A DNA stretch of 64,000 bases from Pseudomonas sp. P8_241 (GTDB lineage Bacteria; Pseudomonadota; Gammaproteobacteria; Pseudomonadales; Pseudomonadaceae): positions 620,001 through 684,000 of the forward strand of contig NZ_CP125377.1 of the NCBI RefSeq assembly GCF_034008315.1, read 5' to 3'. The position numbers and the translations under genes are program-made. Below are positions 52,947 to 63,843 of the stretch, piece after piece. The first letter of the stretch is position 1, and every line of letters begins with the position of its first letter. The notes beneath the pieces were generated by a model, which was given only the letters and a program-made list of their open reading frames with translations, did not search any database and had not been told where the DNA came from.

Positions 52947-54118
52947 GGCAGCAGTTGCTCCCAGGCAGGTACACCCATTGGCGGCTTTGGCAGTTCAGGC
53001 AGCGGTGCCGGATGGCTTGGCTGGATGCCGTCGCGGGTCAGGCTGGCGATCACCCGGTCGGCGAAGTCCGGCGCCAGGGCCAGTTTGGTTGGCCAGCCCA
53101 CCAGCAAACGCCCCTCTTCGGCCACGAATGCGTTGTCGGGTCGGACGAGGCCCGATTGCAGTGGCTCGGCGCGATCCACGCGCAGAGTCGCCCATTGCAC
53201 CGTGCTCTGGTCGATCCACGGTAGCAATTGGCCGATTTCTTTCTGTGCTGTGGCGATTTGTTCGGCAGGTTCTCGGGCCACGCCCTCGGCTTCGGCGATA
53301 TCGCCACCCATGTACCAGACCCATTGGCTATCCGCCGCCGGGTGCGTGGTCACGGTGATGCGAGGTTTGGTGCCGCCGCCCAGGCAGTGGGCATACAGCG
53401 GTTTGAGGCTCGGGCCTTTGGCGATGATCATGTGCAGCGGCCGACGCTGCATGGCGGGTCGACTCAACCCCAGCGTTTCAAGCAATGCTGCCGTCCCGGC
53501 GCCCGCGCTCAGGACGATGCGCTGGGCGCGGATTTCGCGCCCATCCACTTTAAGGCCGACCAGCACGCCGCCATCCAGCAGTGGTTCGACTGCCTGGCCG
53601 GCAAGCAAGCCGTCACCGGCCAGATCGGCCAGGCGCTGGATCAGACTCGGCACGTCGATCACCAGTTCTGCCAGGCGATAGACTTTGCCCTTGAAGCGTT
53701 TGTCTTGCAGGGCGGGCGGCAACTGGTCGCCCTTGACCTGATCGACGCGGCCGCGCACGGCTTTGCTGGCAAAGAAACTGGTGAGGTTGCCGGCGATCGT
53801 GCCGGGGGACCAGAGGTAATGGGCTTCGGACAGCAGTCGCACACCGGACAGGTCCAGTTCGCCGTCACCGGCCAGGGCTTCACGCCAGCGTCGCGGCATG
53901 TCGGCGATGGCTTCCGAGGCACCGGTCAGTGCGCCATGCAAGGCGTACTTGGCACCACCATGGATGATGCCCTGGGACTTCACGCTCTGCCCGCCGCCGA
54001 GGCTGGCGTTCTCCACTAGCACGGTCGAAAAACCTTCGCGGCGAAGACGCGCATTGAGCCAGAGGCCGGCGACACCAGCGCCGACAATCAGAACGTCGGT
54101 GGAAATAACGGATGGCAT
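52943..54118 (-). CDS. FAD-dependent oxidoreductase (DAO-like)
   Basis: 391 residues. N-terminal Rossmann motif VLIVGAGVAGLWLNARLRR, a substrate/FAD segment LGGGQSVKSQGIIHGGAKYA, IVLSAGAGTAALLE in the middle and a C-terminal RVDRAEPLQSG / LLVGWPTKLALAPDFA block, as in D-amino-acid-oxidase-like flavoproteins (DadA/GlpD side). No membrane segment. The substrate cannot be read from sequence. First gene of a two-gene unit with the aldo/keto reductase. Confidence 0.83.
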   Translation of the reverse strand: MPSVISTDVLIVGAGVAGLWLNARLRREGFSTVLVENASLGGGQSVKSQGIIHGGAKYALHGALTGASEAIADMPRRWREALAGDGELDLSGVRLLSEAHYLWSPGTIAGNLTSFFASKAVRGRVDQVKGDQLPPALQDKRFKGKVYRLAELVIDVPSLIQRLADLAGDGLLAGQAVEPLLDGGVLVGLKVDGREIRAQRIVLSAGAGTAALLETLGLSRPAMQRRPLHMIIAKGPSLKPLYAHCLGGGTKPRITVTTHPAADSQWVWYMGGDIAEAEGVAREPAEQIATAQKEIGQLLPWIDQSTVQWATLRVDRAEPLQSGLVRPDNAFVAEEGRLLVGWPTKLALAPDFADRVIASLTRDGIQPSHPAPLPELPKPPMGVPAWEQLLP

Positions 54119-54182
54119 TCGGCGACCTCAGTGTTCAAGACGAGGGCGCAGTATACAAGGCATCTTCAGGATGCAGGTGAGC

Positions 54183-54262
54183 CTGTAGGAGGCGGCTTGC
54201 TGAGATCCAGCCAAAGCGGTGTGCCGGATGCACCGCTATCGCCAGCAAGCCGGCTCCTGCAG
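54183..54262. repeat. REPIN with one degenerate arm
   Basis: CTGTAGGAGGCGGCTTGCTG from 54183 is mirrored by GCCAGCAAGCCGGCTCCTGC ending near 54260. The left arm has lost its GGCGAT end (GAGATC instead) and the right arm has CTGC for CTAC, so the element is decaying. It lies between the oxidoreductase and the SMR gene. Confidence 0.8.
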
Positions 54263-54266
54263 AGTG

Positions 54267-54599
54267 TCAGTGACCCGCAGTTTTGGAGAACAGCTGAATC
54301 ACCACGACACCCAGCACAATCAACGCCATCCCCAGCATCGCCGGCACATCCAGTTTCTGCCCGTAGATAAACAGCGCAGCGACGCTGACCATCACGATGC
54401 CCATGCCGGCCCACACCGCGTATGCCACGCCCACCGGCACGCTGCGCACCACCAGCGTCAGCATCCAGAACGCAATGCCGTAGCCGACGATCACCAGCAG
54501 CAGTGGTAATGGCGTGCTGAAGCCTTTGACGGCTTTCATCGAAACAGTGGCAATCACTTCGGCGCAGATGGCTATGGCCAGGTAGTAGTAAGCGGTCAT
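54267..54599 (-). CDS. SMR-family small multidrug efflux protein
   Basis: 110 residues, four transmembrane helices. The essential glutamate of the family is in AICAEVIATVSMKAVKGF (near residue 14), with GIAFWMLTLVVRSVPVGVAYAV and the WAGMGIV motif. Homologous to EmrE/QacE; exports small cationic drugs with proton antiport. It is divergent from the LysR gene, which could regulate it, but no operator was identified in the 100-bp gap. Confidence 0.92.
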   Translation of the reverse strand: MTAYYYLAIAICAEVIATVSMKAVKGFSTPLPLLLVIVGYGIAFWMLTLVVRSVPVGVAYAVWAGMGIVMVSVAALFIYGQKLDVPAMLGMALIVLGVVVIQLFSKTAGH

Positions 54600-54702
54600 G
54601 GGTCAATCCTCGTGTGAAGTGTTGCTTTCTGAGCTTGGCATTCTAGGGATTCTCCAGATGCGGTAAAGTCATTACCTATCTGCTATAGAGATGGGTCAGT
54701 CC

Positions 54703-55605
54703 ATGAACATGCAATGGAATCTGGAACAGCTGCGGTTGTTCGTCAGCGTCGCGGAACAGCGTTCGTTTTCCGCCGTGGCGCGGGATCAGCGCAAGGCGCA
54801 GTCGGCAGTCAGCAGTGCGATTGCGTTGCTGGAGGAAGACCTCGGCGTCAGCCTGTTTGATCGTAGCAGTGGCCGTCAGCCGAAGCTCACCGAAGCCGGC
54901 GCTGGATTATTGGAGGAAGCACGGGAAGTGCTGCGCCAGTGCGAACGTCTCAATGGCCGGGCACTGGCGTTGATGCGCGGTCAGGAAGCGCGCCTGCGCC
55001 TGGCCCAGGATGAGGCGATGCCTTATCAACCGATCATTGAAAGCTTCGAGGCCCTGGCGGAAAAATTTCCCAGCCTTGAAGTGCAATTGACCAGCGCGGC
55101 TCAGGGCGATGTCGCGCGCAAGCTGGTGGAGCGTCGCGCCGATCTCGGTTTGCTGTTCTTCCACGACCAGATTCCCGAAGCCCTGGAACGACGCGTGCTC
55201 GGCAGCGTGGAAATGGTCACTGTGTGTGGTGTTGATCATCCGCTGGCGAAGCAAGGTCGGATCGACTGCCAACAGCTGGCGAAGCACCGACAGTTGCTAA
55301 TGTCGACTCAGTCCAGCGTGTATCCCGGCAGCGAACCGGCCAGCCCGCAAGTGTGGCGTGCCGACAGTTTCTATGTGATGGCTGAGTGGCTGGTGCGCGG
55401 ACTCGGCTGGGCCTGGCTGCCGCGCCACGTGGTGCAGTATCCGACCTATCAGAACCAGATGGTCGAACTTGACAGCGAATGGACGCCGCCAGCCCTGGTC
55501 GTTGAGCTGGTCTGGCGCCGTGACGAACCGCTGGGGCCGGCCGCTCGCTGGCTCGCTGAACGTTTTGCCGTGCACTTGCAGGCGATCGGCGAGAAAAGCC
55601 GATAA
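54703..55605 (+). CDS. LysR-family transcriptional regulator
   Basis: 300 residues. Winged-helix N-terminus (WNLEQLRLFVSVAEQRSFSA, then VSSAIALLEEDLGVSLFDRS) and a periplasmic-binding-like effector domain. The effector is unknown. Start: three in-frame ATGs (54691, 54703, 54709); 54703 is chosen for the GGGT about nine bases ahead. Divergent from the SMR exporter and 11 bases upstream of waaA on the same strand; regulation of the SMR gene is the usual expectation. Confidence 0.88.
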   Translation: MNMQWNLEQLRLFVSVAEQRSFSAVARDQRKAQSAVSSAIALLEEDLGVSLFDRSSGRQPKLTEAGAGLLEEAREVLRQCERLNGRALALMRGQEARLRLAQDEAMPYQPIIESFEALAEKFPSLEVQLTSAAQGDVARKLVERRADLGLLFFHDQIPEALERRVLGSVEMVTVCGVDHPLAKQGRIDCQQLAKHRQLLMSTQSSVYPGSEPASPQVWRADSFYVMAEWLVRGLGWAWLPRHVVQYPTYQNQMVELDSEWTPPALVVELVWRRDEPLGPAARWLAERFAVHLQAIGEKSR

Positions 55606-55616
55606 ACTCCGCCGCC

Positions 55617-56897
55617 ATGAATAGAACTCTCTATACCGCGCTGTTTTATCTGGGGCTGCCATTGGTAGCGTTTCGGCTGTGGCTGCGGGCGCGCAAGGCA
55701 CCGGCGTATGCCAAACGCATCGGCGAGCGTTTCTCGTATGGCATGCCTGCGATGAAACCGGGCGGTATTTGGGTGCACGCGGTGTCGGTGGGTGAAAGCA
55801 TCGCCGCGGCGCCGATGATCCGCGCGTTGCTGGAACGCTATCCTGCGTTGCCGATCACCGTAACCTGCATGACCCCGACCGGGTCGGAACGCATCCAGGC
55901 GTTGTTCGCCAATGAGCCGCGCATCCAGCACTGCTATTTGCCGTACGACTTGCCGTGCGCTGCCCGGCGTTTCCTTGATCGGGTCCAGCCAAAACTGGCG
56001 GTGATCATGGAAACCGAACTGTGGCCCAACCACATCCATCAATGTGCCAAGCGCGGGATTCCGGTGGCGCTGGCCAATGCACGGCTGTCCGAGCGATCTG
56101 CCAAGGGCTACGGTCGTTTCCGCAAGTTGACGCAGCCGATGCTCGCCGAGATGAGCCTGTTCGCGGTGCAGACCGAAACCGAGGCCCAGCGTTTCCTCGA
56201 CCTGGGCGCCAGAGCTGAAACAGTTGAGGTGACAGGCTCGATCAAGTTCGACCTGACCATCGATCCGCGGTTGCTTCAGCGTGCCGACGCGTTGCGTGGG
56301 CAGTGGCAAGCCCGGGAGCGTCCGGTATGGATCGCCGCCAGTACGCACGAAGGTGAAGATGAAGTGGTGCTGGCGGCCCATCGCCGGTTGTTGGCCAATC
56401 ATCCCGATGCCTTGCTGATTCTGGTGCCGCGTCATCCGGAACGCTTCAATTCGGTGTATGCGTTGTGTCAGCAGCAAGGGCTCGCCACGGTCCGTCGTTC
56501 CACCGGCAATGCAGTCGACGCAGACACCAGCGTGCTGTTGGGCGACACCATGGGCGAGTTGCTGTTTCTCTATGCGCTGGCCGACAGTGCGTTCGTCGGT
56601 GGCAGCCTGGTCCCTAGCGGCGGGCATAACCTGCTGGAACCGGCGGCATTGGCCAAACCGGTGTTGAGCGGGCCGCATCTGTTCAACTTCCTGGAAATCG
56701 CCGCGCAATTGCGCAGCGCCGGGGCGTTGCAGGAAGTGGAGGACGCAGAAGGACTGGCGCTGGCGGTGCAGCGACTGTTTGAGTTGCCGCGGGATGCCCA
56801 GCGGATGGCTGAGGCGGGATTGAAAGTGATGCGCACCAACCAGGGCGCGTTGCAGCGTTTGCTGGATGGGTTGGGGCGGTTGATCGACAGATTTTGA
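55617..56897 (+). CDS. waaA: Kdo transferase WaaA
   Basis: 426 residues. Transfers Kdo to lipid A precursor at the inner membrane, the step before heptose addition. One N-terminal membrane anchor (LYTALFYLGLPLVAFRLW). WVHAVSVGESIAAAPMIRAL carries the acceptor-site Glu. IMETELWPNHIHQCAKRG, AASTHEGEDEVVLAAHRRL and GGSLVPSGGHNLLEPAALAK are donor-site blocks. Slightly separated from the main core locus. Followed by a REPIN of the GTGGCGAGG type. Confidence 0.96.
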   Translation: MNRTLYTALFYLGLPLVAFRLWLRARKAPAYAKRIGERFSYGMPAMKPGGIWVHAVSVGESIAAAPMIRALLERYPALPITVTCMTPTGSERIQALFANEPRIQHCYLPYDLPCAARRFLDRVQPKLAVIMETELWPNHIHQCAKRGIPVALANARLSERSAKGYGRFRKLTQPMLAEMSLFAVQTETEAQRFLDLGARAETVEVTGSIKFDLTIDPRLLQRADALRGQWQARERPVWIAASTHEGEDEVVLAAHRRLLANHPDALLILVPRHPERFNSVYALCQQQGLATVRRSTGNAVDADTSVLLGDTMGELLFLYALADSAFVGGSLVPSGGHNLLEPAALAKPVLSGPHLFNFLEIAAQLRSAGALQEVEDAEGLALAVQRLFELPRDAQRMAEAGLKVMRTNQGALQRLLDGLGRLIDRF

Positions 56898-56915
56898 GCC
56901 TGCTGGTGATCCTTT

Positions 56916-57048
56916 GTGGCGAGGGGGGCTTGCCCCCGTTCGGCTGCGAAACAGTCGTAATTCCTGCGGCTACGGTGCCGTAGAAAAATGCTATTGCAGA
57001 TTTTGGGGCCGCTTCGCGACCCAACGGGGGCAAGCCCCCTCGCCACAG
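56916..57048. repeat. REPIN of the GTGGCGAGGGGGCTTG type
   Basis: TGTGGCGAGGGGGGCTTGCC from 56916 is mirrored by GGCAAGCCCCCTCGCCACA ending at 57048, with an 80-bp spacer. It is the only element of this type in the window and lies between the convergent waaA and tolC genes. Confidence 0.85.
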
Positions 57049-57057
57049 GAATGACTT

Positions 57058-58497
57058 TTACTGGTCAGGTCGCGCTTTCAACTGCTCTTCTGCCGCCTTG
57101 GCCAGATCCGGTGGCAGGAAATCCTTGTCCGGGTTGTAGTTGGGATTGAGCCAGCGTGCCAGGTCTTGTAGATCCCCCGGATTCAACGTGCCGGCCTGCT
57201 GCTTCAGACGCAGGTTGTCGAGGATGTAGTCGTAGCGGGTGTTGTTGTAGTCGCGCACCGAGGTGTAGAGCTGACGCTGCGCATCCAGCACGTCGACGAT
57301 GTTTCGTGTACCCACCTGATAGCCGATTTCGGTCGCTTCCACCGCGCTCTGGTTGGAGATAATCGATTGCTTGCGCGCCTGTACCTGCTCGACGTCGGTA
57401 TTCACCGCGCGGTGCAGGTCGCGGGTGTTTTCCACGATGCTGCGGCGCAGGGATTCGCGTTGCTGCTCGGTCTGGTCCAGTTGTGCATAGGACTGGCGCA
57501 CCTGGGAGTTGATCAGGCCGCCGCTGTAGATCGGGATGTTCAGTTGCAGGCCCACGGTCGTTTGCTCGACGTTGCCGCCGTAGGGTTGGCCCAGGGGAAC
57601 GGGATTGCTGAAGCCCAGTGCATCGTTGTCGCCTTTCTCGTATTTGGCGATCGCGTCCAGCGTCGGCAAGTGTCCGGACTTGCGTTGCTTGACGGTCTGC
57701 TCGGCGGCGCTGACGGCATAGTTGCTGGCCAGCAGATTGAGGTTCTGCCTGCCCGCCGTTTCGACCCAGGCCTTGGCGTCGTTCGGAACTGGCGGCAGGA
57801 TCGGCAGGTTATGGCTGATGCCCCAAATCGATTTGTACTGACGGTTGGTCAGGGTGATCAGGGCTTCAAACGCATCATCCACCTGACGCTGCGCGACGAT
57901 CCGGTTGGCGCGTGCGGTGTCGTAACTGGCTTGCGAGTTCAGCACGTCGGTCTTGTCCGACAGGCCGACGTCAAAGCGTTCCTTGGACTGATCGAGCTGG
58001 CGTTTGAACGCCGCTTCTTCGGCCTTGTTCGAGGCCAGGTTGTCCTGGCTGCGCAGCACGTTGAAGTAGCTGTCGGCGGTTTGCAGGATCAGGTTTTGCT
58101 CGGTCGCCGAGAGTTGCAGGGCGGCCTGTTCGTTGACTTCCTTGGCGGCCTGGAACTGGAACCAGCGATCAGCCCGGAACAACGGCTGCGCCAAAGTGGC
58201 CTGGTAGGAGTGAGCATCGCGATTGGACGTGGCGGACGGCTGATCGAGAGCCGTACGCACTTCGGAAATATTTGCGCCACCCGATAGGTTCGGCAACAGC
58301 CCGGCGCGGGCCTGGGGTACGACTTCCTTCTGTGCGCCGTATTGGGCGATGGCAGCCGCCAGATCAGCGTTATTGTCCACAGCTTCCTGATAAACACTGA
58401 CCAGATCCGTCTTGGTCGATAAGGGCGCTTCTGCTGCCCAGGCCATTCCGTTGGACGCACAAGACACGGCAAGGGCCAGTGAGAGTTTGCGCAGCAT
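57058..58497 (-). CDS. tolC: TolC-family outer-membrane channel protein
   Basis: 479 residues with signal peptide (LSLALAVSCASNGMAWA-AEA). Two homologous OEP repeats of beta/helical hairpin, about 30-240 and 250-460, with the NxxD-like turns (QASYDTARANRIVAQRQVDD; IIxSNQSAVEATEIGYQVGT) typical of TolC. It would form the trimeric exit duct for type I secretion and RND or ABC efflux. Gene order thiC-tolC-waaA agrees with P. aeruginosa (PA4973-PA4974). It is divergent from thiC. Confidence 0.92.
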   Translation of the reverse strand: MLRKLSLALAVSCASNGMAWAAEAPLSTKTDLVSVYQEAVDNNADLAAAIAQYGAQKEVVPQARAGLLPNLSGGANISEVRTALDQPSATSNRDAHSYQATLAQPLFRADRWFQFQAAKEVNEQAALQLSATEQNLILQTADSYFNVLRSQDNLASNKAEEAAFKRQLDQSKERFDVGLSDKTDVLNSQASYDTARANRIVAQRQVDDAFEALITLTNRQYKSIWGISHNLPILPPVPNDAKAWVETAGRQNLNLLASNYAVSAAEQTVKQRKSGHLPTLDAIAKYEKGDNDALGFSNPVPLGQPYGGNVEQTTVGLQLNIPIYSGGLINSQVRQSYAQLDQTEQQRESLRRSIVENTRDLHRAVNTDVEQVQARKQSIISNQSAVEATEIGYQVGTRNIVDVLDAQRQLYTSVRDYNNTRYDYILDNLRLKQQAGTLNPGDLQDLARWLNPNYNPDKDFLPPDLAKAAEEQLKARPDQ

Positions 58498-58668
58498 AGA
58501 CGATCCCTAGATTAAATATTACACAGGTAATTTGAGCGCCAAGGCTAAGGCGCTGCTCGTACGACGTCAATGCGCAGCTTGGCGTAGCGAGTGTAGTTGC
58601 GCAATCAGGCGGCAACAATCCTGGTTCGGCGTGTTATTGCGCCTTTCATCATGGCGTTTGCAACGGGG

Positions 58669-58696
58669 TTGGCGTTCTTCGCCCGTTGTGTCTAGA
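58669..58696 (+). promoter_or_regulatory. Possible thiC promoter
   Basis: TTGGCG (58669-58674) and TCTAGA (58691-58696) are spaced by 16 bases and lie just ahead of the TPP riboswitch, at the distance expected for a start site near 58703. Between 58498 and 58668 no gene is seen; this part should also hold the promoter of the divergent tolC. Confidence 0.45.
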
Positions 58697-58705
58697 CTGG
58701 GCGCG

Positions 58706-58798
58706 TTCTTGTCGGGGTGCCTTGCTATGAGGCTGAGATCGAATAATTTCGGATCCCGTTGAACCTGATCAGGTTAGCGCCTGCGTAGGGAACAAGAT
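58706..58798 (+). promoter_or_regulatory. TPP riboswitch (THI element) of thiC
   Basis: The conserved elements are all present: GGGGTGC at the 5' side, CTGAGAT (58733-58739), CCCGTTGAACCTGATCAGG and GCGTAGGGAACAAG. The closing stem is TCTTGT (58707-58712) with ACAAGA (58792-58797). Binding of thiamine pyrophosphate should lower thiC expression. The 174-base stretch to the thiC ATG includes a perfect GTTCGA-CAA-TCGAAC hairpin (58843-58857) and no hairpin with a T-run, which favours control of translation. Confidence 0.97.
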
Positions 58799-58873
58799 TT
58801 CTCGTCACCCGGCGAGTCCTCTTGTGCTTCGTCCGGGATGTTGTTCGACAATCGAACACCCCTCGAGCACTGA

Positions 58874-60862
<1,989 letters not shown>

Positions 60863-60868
60863 TGCCAA

Positions 60869-60950
60869 CTGTAGGAGCCGGCTTGCTGGCGATTGCGGCG
60901 CCTCTGATGCACCGCGTCGCCTTTGATCGCTGGCAAGCCAGCTCCTACAG
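60869..60950. repeat. REPIN between thiC and cytX
   Basis: CTGTAGGAGCCGGCTTGCTG from 60869 is mirrored by CTGGCAAGCCAGCTCCTACAG ending at 60950 (last unit with one changed pair). It separates two genes on the same strand, so cytX may be weakly coupled to thiC or have its own promoter. Confidence 0.88.
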
Positions 60951-60995
60951 GACTGTGCAGACCACAACAACAAATGTCCCTCTGAGATAACACCC

Positions 60996-62288
60996 TTGAG
61001 CATTCAACCCAGCACTTACTCCCCCGATATCGCGGTGCCGAGCGACAAACGTGTCTTCGGCGGGCGCGATCTGTTTTCCCTGTGGTTCTCCCTCGGCATC
61101 GGCCTGATGGTCCTGCAGACCGGCGCATTGCTCGCGCCGGGCTTGGGCCTGTCGGGCTCGTTGCTGGCGATTTTTCTCGGCACGCTGGTCGGCGTTCTGC
61201 TGTTGGCCGCGGTTGGCGTGATCGGCAGCGACACTGGCCTGTCGTCAATGGCGGCGCTCAAGCTCAGTCTCGGTGCCAAAGGCGCGAGCCTGCCGGCGGT
61301 GCTGAACCTGCTGCAACTGATCGGTTGGGGCTCGTTCGAAATCATCGTCATGCGCGATGCGGCCAGCCTGCTGGGTGCAAAGGCGTTCAGCGACGGTAGC
61401 TGGCTGTCTAATCCGATCATGTGGACGCTGTTCTTCGGTGCGCTGGCGACTCTGTTGGCGGTGAGCGGTCCGTTGACGTTCGTGCGCCAGATCCTGCGTA
61501 AATGGGGCATCTGGCTGCTGCTGGCCGCGTGTGTCTGGCTGACCTGGAACCTGTTCGCCAAGGCTGATCTGGCCGCGTTGTGGGCCCAGGCCGGGGACGG
61601 TTCGATGCCGTTCGCTGTGGGTTTCGACATTGCGATTGCCATGCCGCTGTCGTGGTTGCCGCTGATTGCCGACTACTCGCGCTTCGGCAAACGGGCGAAA
61701 AACGTCTTCGGCGGCACCGCCATCGGCTTCTTTATCGGTAATTTCTGGCTGATGAGCCTGGGCGTGGCCTACACCCTGGCGTTTGCGCCGAGCGGTGAAG
61801 TCAATGCGTTGCTGTTGGCGCTGGCGGGTGCCGGCCTGGGGATTCCGCTGCTGCTGATTCTGCTGGATGAGTCAGAAAACGCCTTTGCCGATATTCACTC
61901 GGCGGCGGTGTCGAGCGGGATTCTGTTGCGCTTGAAAGTCGAGCACCTGGCGTTGGCCATCGGTGTGATCTGCACCTTGATCGCCTTGCTGGCGCCATTG
62001 GCCCAGTACCAGAACTTCCTGCTGTTGATCGGTTCGGTGTTCGCGCCGCTGTTCGGCGTGGTGCTGGTGGACCACTTCATCCTGCGCAAGCGCAGTGGCC
62101 AGGTGGCGTCAGCCGCGTTGCGCTGGCCGGCGCTGCTCGCCTGGCTGGGCGGGGTCAGCACCTATCATCTGCTGGCCAACCTGTATCCGGACGTCGGCGC
62201 AACCCTGCCGGCATTGGTTCTGGCAGGGTTGCTGCAACTCGTGCTGGGCCGGGCCTTCAGTTACGGCCGGGAAACAGCTCGGGCTTGA
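60996..62288 (+). CDS. cytX: Putative hydroxymethylpyrimidine permease CytX
   Basis: 430 residues, NCS1/cytosine-permease family with about 12 hydrophobic segments. Marks: LFSLWFSLGIGLMVLQTGAL, MRDAASLLGAKAF, PLSWLPLIADYSRFGKRAKN and FAPLFGVVLVDHFIL. CytX is usually under TPP control and carries pyrimidine precursors of thiamine, which agrees with its place directly after thiC. TTG start at 60996, eight bases after GAGA. Its 3' end overlaps the next convergent gene by 32 bases. Confidence 0.85.
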   Translation: MSIQPSTYSPDIAVPSDKRVFGGRDLFSLWFSLGIGLMVLQTGALLAPGLGLSGSLLAIFLGTLVGVLLLAAVGVIGSDTGLSSMAALKLSLGAKGASLPAVLNLLQLIGWGSFEIIVMRDAASLLGAKAFSDGSWLSNPIMWTLFFGALATLLAVSGPLTFVRQILRKWGIWLLLAACVWLTWNLFAKADLAALWAQAGDGSMPFAVGFDIAIAMPLSWLPLIADYSRFGKRAKNVFGGTAIGFFIGNFWLMSLGVAYTLAFAPSGEVNALLLALAGAGLGIPLLLILLDESENAFADIHSAAVSSGILLRLKVEHLALAIGVICTLIALLAPLAQYQNFLLLIGSVFAPLFGVVLVDHFILRKRSGQVASAALRWPALLAWLGGVSTYHLLANLYPDVGATLPALVLAGLLQLVLGRAFSYGRETARA

Positions 62289-63003
62289 TGATGCCGTTGA
62301 GGCGAGGGTAGGGGATCTTCAGTTCGACATGGCCCAGCGCGTAAGGCGCGATGCTGCTGGTTTCGTACTTGAGGATCACCCCGCCATAGGTCAGCGCCAC
62401 GTTCTGGGTTTTCTGGAACGGCCAGCTCTTCACGAACTCCGGTTCCTGATCGAGCTTGGTGCTGATCAACCAGCTGTTGTGCGCGACCTGCGCCGCTTTC
62501 CAGAACGCGTCTTCCTGACCCGGAACCAGCATGTCCGACAGCGTCAGCACTTTCTGCTGCTGGCGTGAATAGTTGATGAAGCCGCGACCCGGCGTGCCAT
62601 GGGCACCGCCCGTGTCCAGGTAGCTGGACAATTCGATGATCACCAAGCCGTCATGCTGCTCACGTACTTTCGCTTGCAGGTAGATGCTGTTGCGCGGACC
62701 GGCGGTGCGCAAAAACTGTTCGCGATAGGCCGCCAGCGTCGGTGCTACCGGCGCGTCGGGCGAGGTGCGGGTCATCTGCAACAGGCGCTTTTCGACGATG
62801 CCGTCCAGCGCAGGCTCGTCCGGAAAGTGCAGGGTGTCGATGTTGACCAGCGGGCAATCCGCGTTGGCGCAACCCGGTTGCAGTTGTTCCGACGCGTCGC
62901 GGGTAGTTTCCAGCGGCGCCCGGTAGTTGGGTTGGAACAGGCTCTGGCAGGCGCCCAGGGTCAGGGCGATGGCGGCCACGGAGGCAGTTTTGAAAAGCGA
63001 CAT
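62257..63003 (-). CDS. DUF3298/RsiV-like lipoprotein
   Basis: 248 residues. A signal peptide with lipobox TLGAC (Cys about residue 19) predicts a lipoprotein. The mature region includes SSYLDTGGAHGTPGRGFINY, LTLSDMLVPGQEDAFWKAA and the C-terminal PYALGHVELKIPYPRLNGI, a DUF3298-type C-terminal domain as in RsiV-like proteins. Function not known; envelope location is inferred. ATG at 63003 follows AAAGGACGTCC. Divergent from nudF and overlapping cytX by 32 bases at the 3' ends. Confidence 0.8.
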   Translation of the reverse strand: MSLFKTASVAAIALTLGACQSLFQPNYRAPLETTRDASEQLQPGCANADCPLVNIDTLHFPDEPALDGIVEKRLLQMTRTSPDAPVAPTLAAYREQFLRTAGPRNSIYLQAKVREQHDGLVIIELSSYLDTGGAHGTPGRGFINYSRQQQKVLTLSDMLVPGQEDAFWKAAQVAHNSWLISTKLDQEPEFVKSWPFQKTQNVALTYGGVILKYETSSIAPYALGHVELKIPYPRLNGIIKPELFPGRN

Positions 63004-63225
63004 GGACGTCCTTTCTGAAACAAGGGAAGGCAAAAAGTTACCGCTTCGACTCTAAACGAAGCGGTCAGTTCGCCACTAAGCTAATTAGAGTGGGTTTCGC
63101 CTTCACCGTCCATCCCGATGAGGGTAAAGGGGCTGCATCAAACGTCACAGGCGCGTTAGGATGGCGCGAAGTCGAGGCTCCAGGAAAAAAGGAGCCTCGT
63201 ATTGGTTTGCAGCAAGAGGATAGTC

Positions 63226-63843
63226 ATGACCGATTTCACCAACGCCATTCCGACGGCCGTCGATATCGTTCGGCGCGAAAAGTGCTTCGAGGGGTTCTAC
63301 AAACTCGATCGCGTGCACCTGCGCCACGAATTGTTTGCCGGGGGCATGAGTCGTGAGATCAATCGTGAATTGTTCGTACGTCACGATGCGGTCTGTATGC
63401 TGCCTTATGACCCACAGCGCGACGAAGTGGTGTTGATCGAGCAGTTCCGTGTCGGCGCCTTGGGCAAAACCGAGAATCCATGGCTGATCGAACTGGTCGC
63501 TGGTCTGATCGACAAGGACGAACAACCGGAAGAAGTTGCTCACCGTGAAGCGCAGGAGGAAGCTGGGCTTGAAGTCGGGGCGCTCTGGCCGATGACCAAA
63601 TACTTTCCATCGCCGGGCGGCAGCAACGAATTCGTGCATTTATACCTGGGGCGTTGCGACACCACCGGAGTGGGCGGCCTGCATGGGCTGGAGGAAGAGG
63701 CAGAAGATATCCGCGTCACGGTCTGGGCCTTTGAAGACGCCCTGCAAGCCGTACGCGACGGGCGTATTGCCAACGCGGCCACCATCATTGCCTTGCAATG
63801 GCTGGCTTTGAACCGCGTTGAAGTGAGGGGGTTATGGTCGTAA
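63226..63843 (+). CDS. nudF: ADP-ribose pyrophosphatase NudF
   Basis: 205 residues. Hydrolyses ADP-ribose to AMP and ribose-5-phosphate. Full Nudix box: GLIDKDEQPEEVAHREAQEE followed by AGL. The family segment VVLIEQFRVGALGKTENPWL precedes it. ATG at 63226 has AGAGGA five bases ahead; the frame continues eight codons upstream. It overlaps the downstream DUF1249 gene by 10 bases. Confidence 0.95.
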   Translation: MTDFTNAIPTAVDIVRREKCFEGFYKLDRVHLRHELFAGGMSREINRELFVRHDAVCMLPYDPQRDEVVLIEQFRVGALGKTENPWLIELVAGLIDKDEQPEEVAHREAQEEAGLEVGALWPMTKYFPSPGGSNEFVHLYLGRCDTTGVGGLHGLEEEAEDIRVTVWAFEDALQAVRDGRIANAATIIALQWLALNRVEVRGLWS

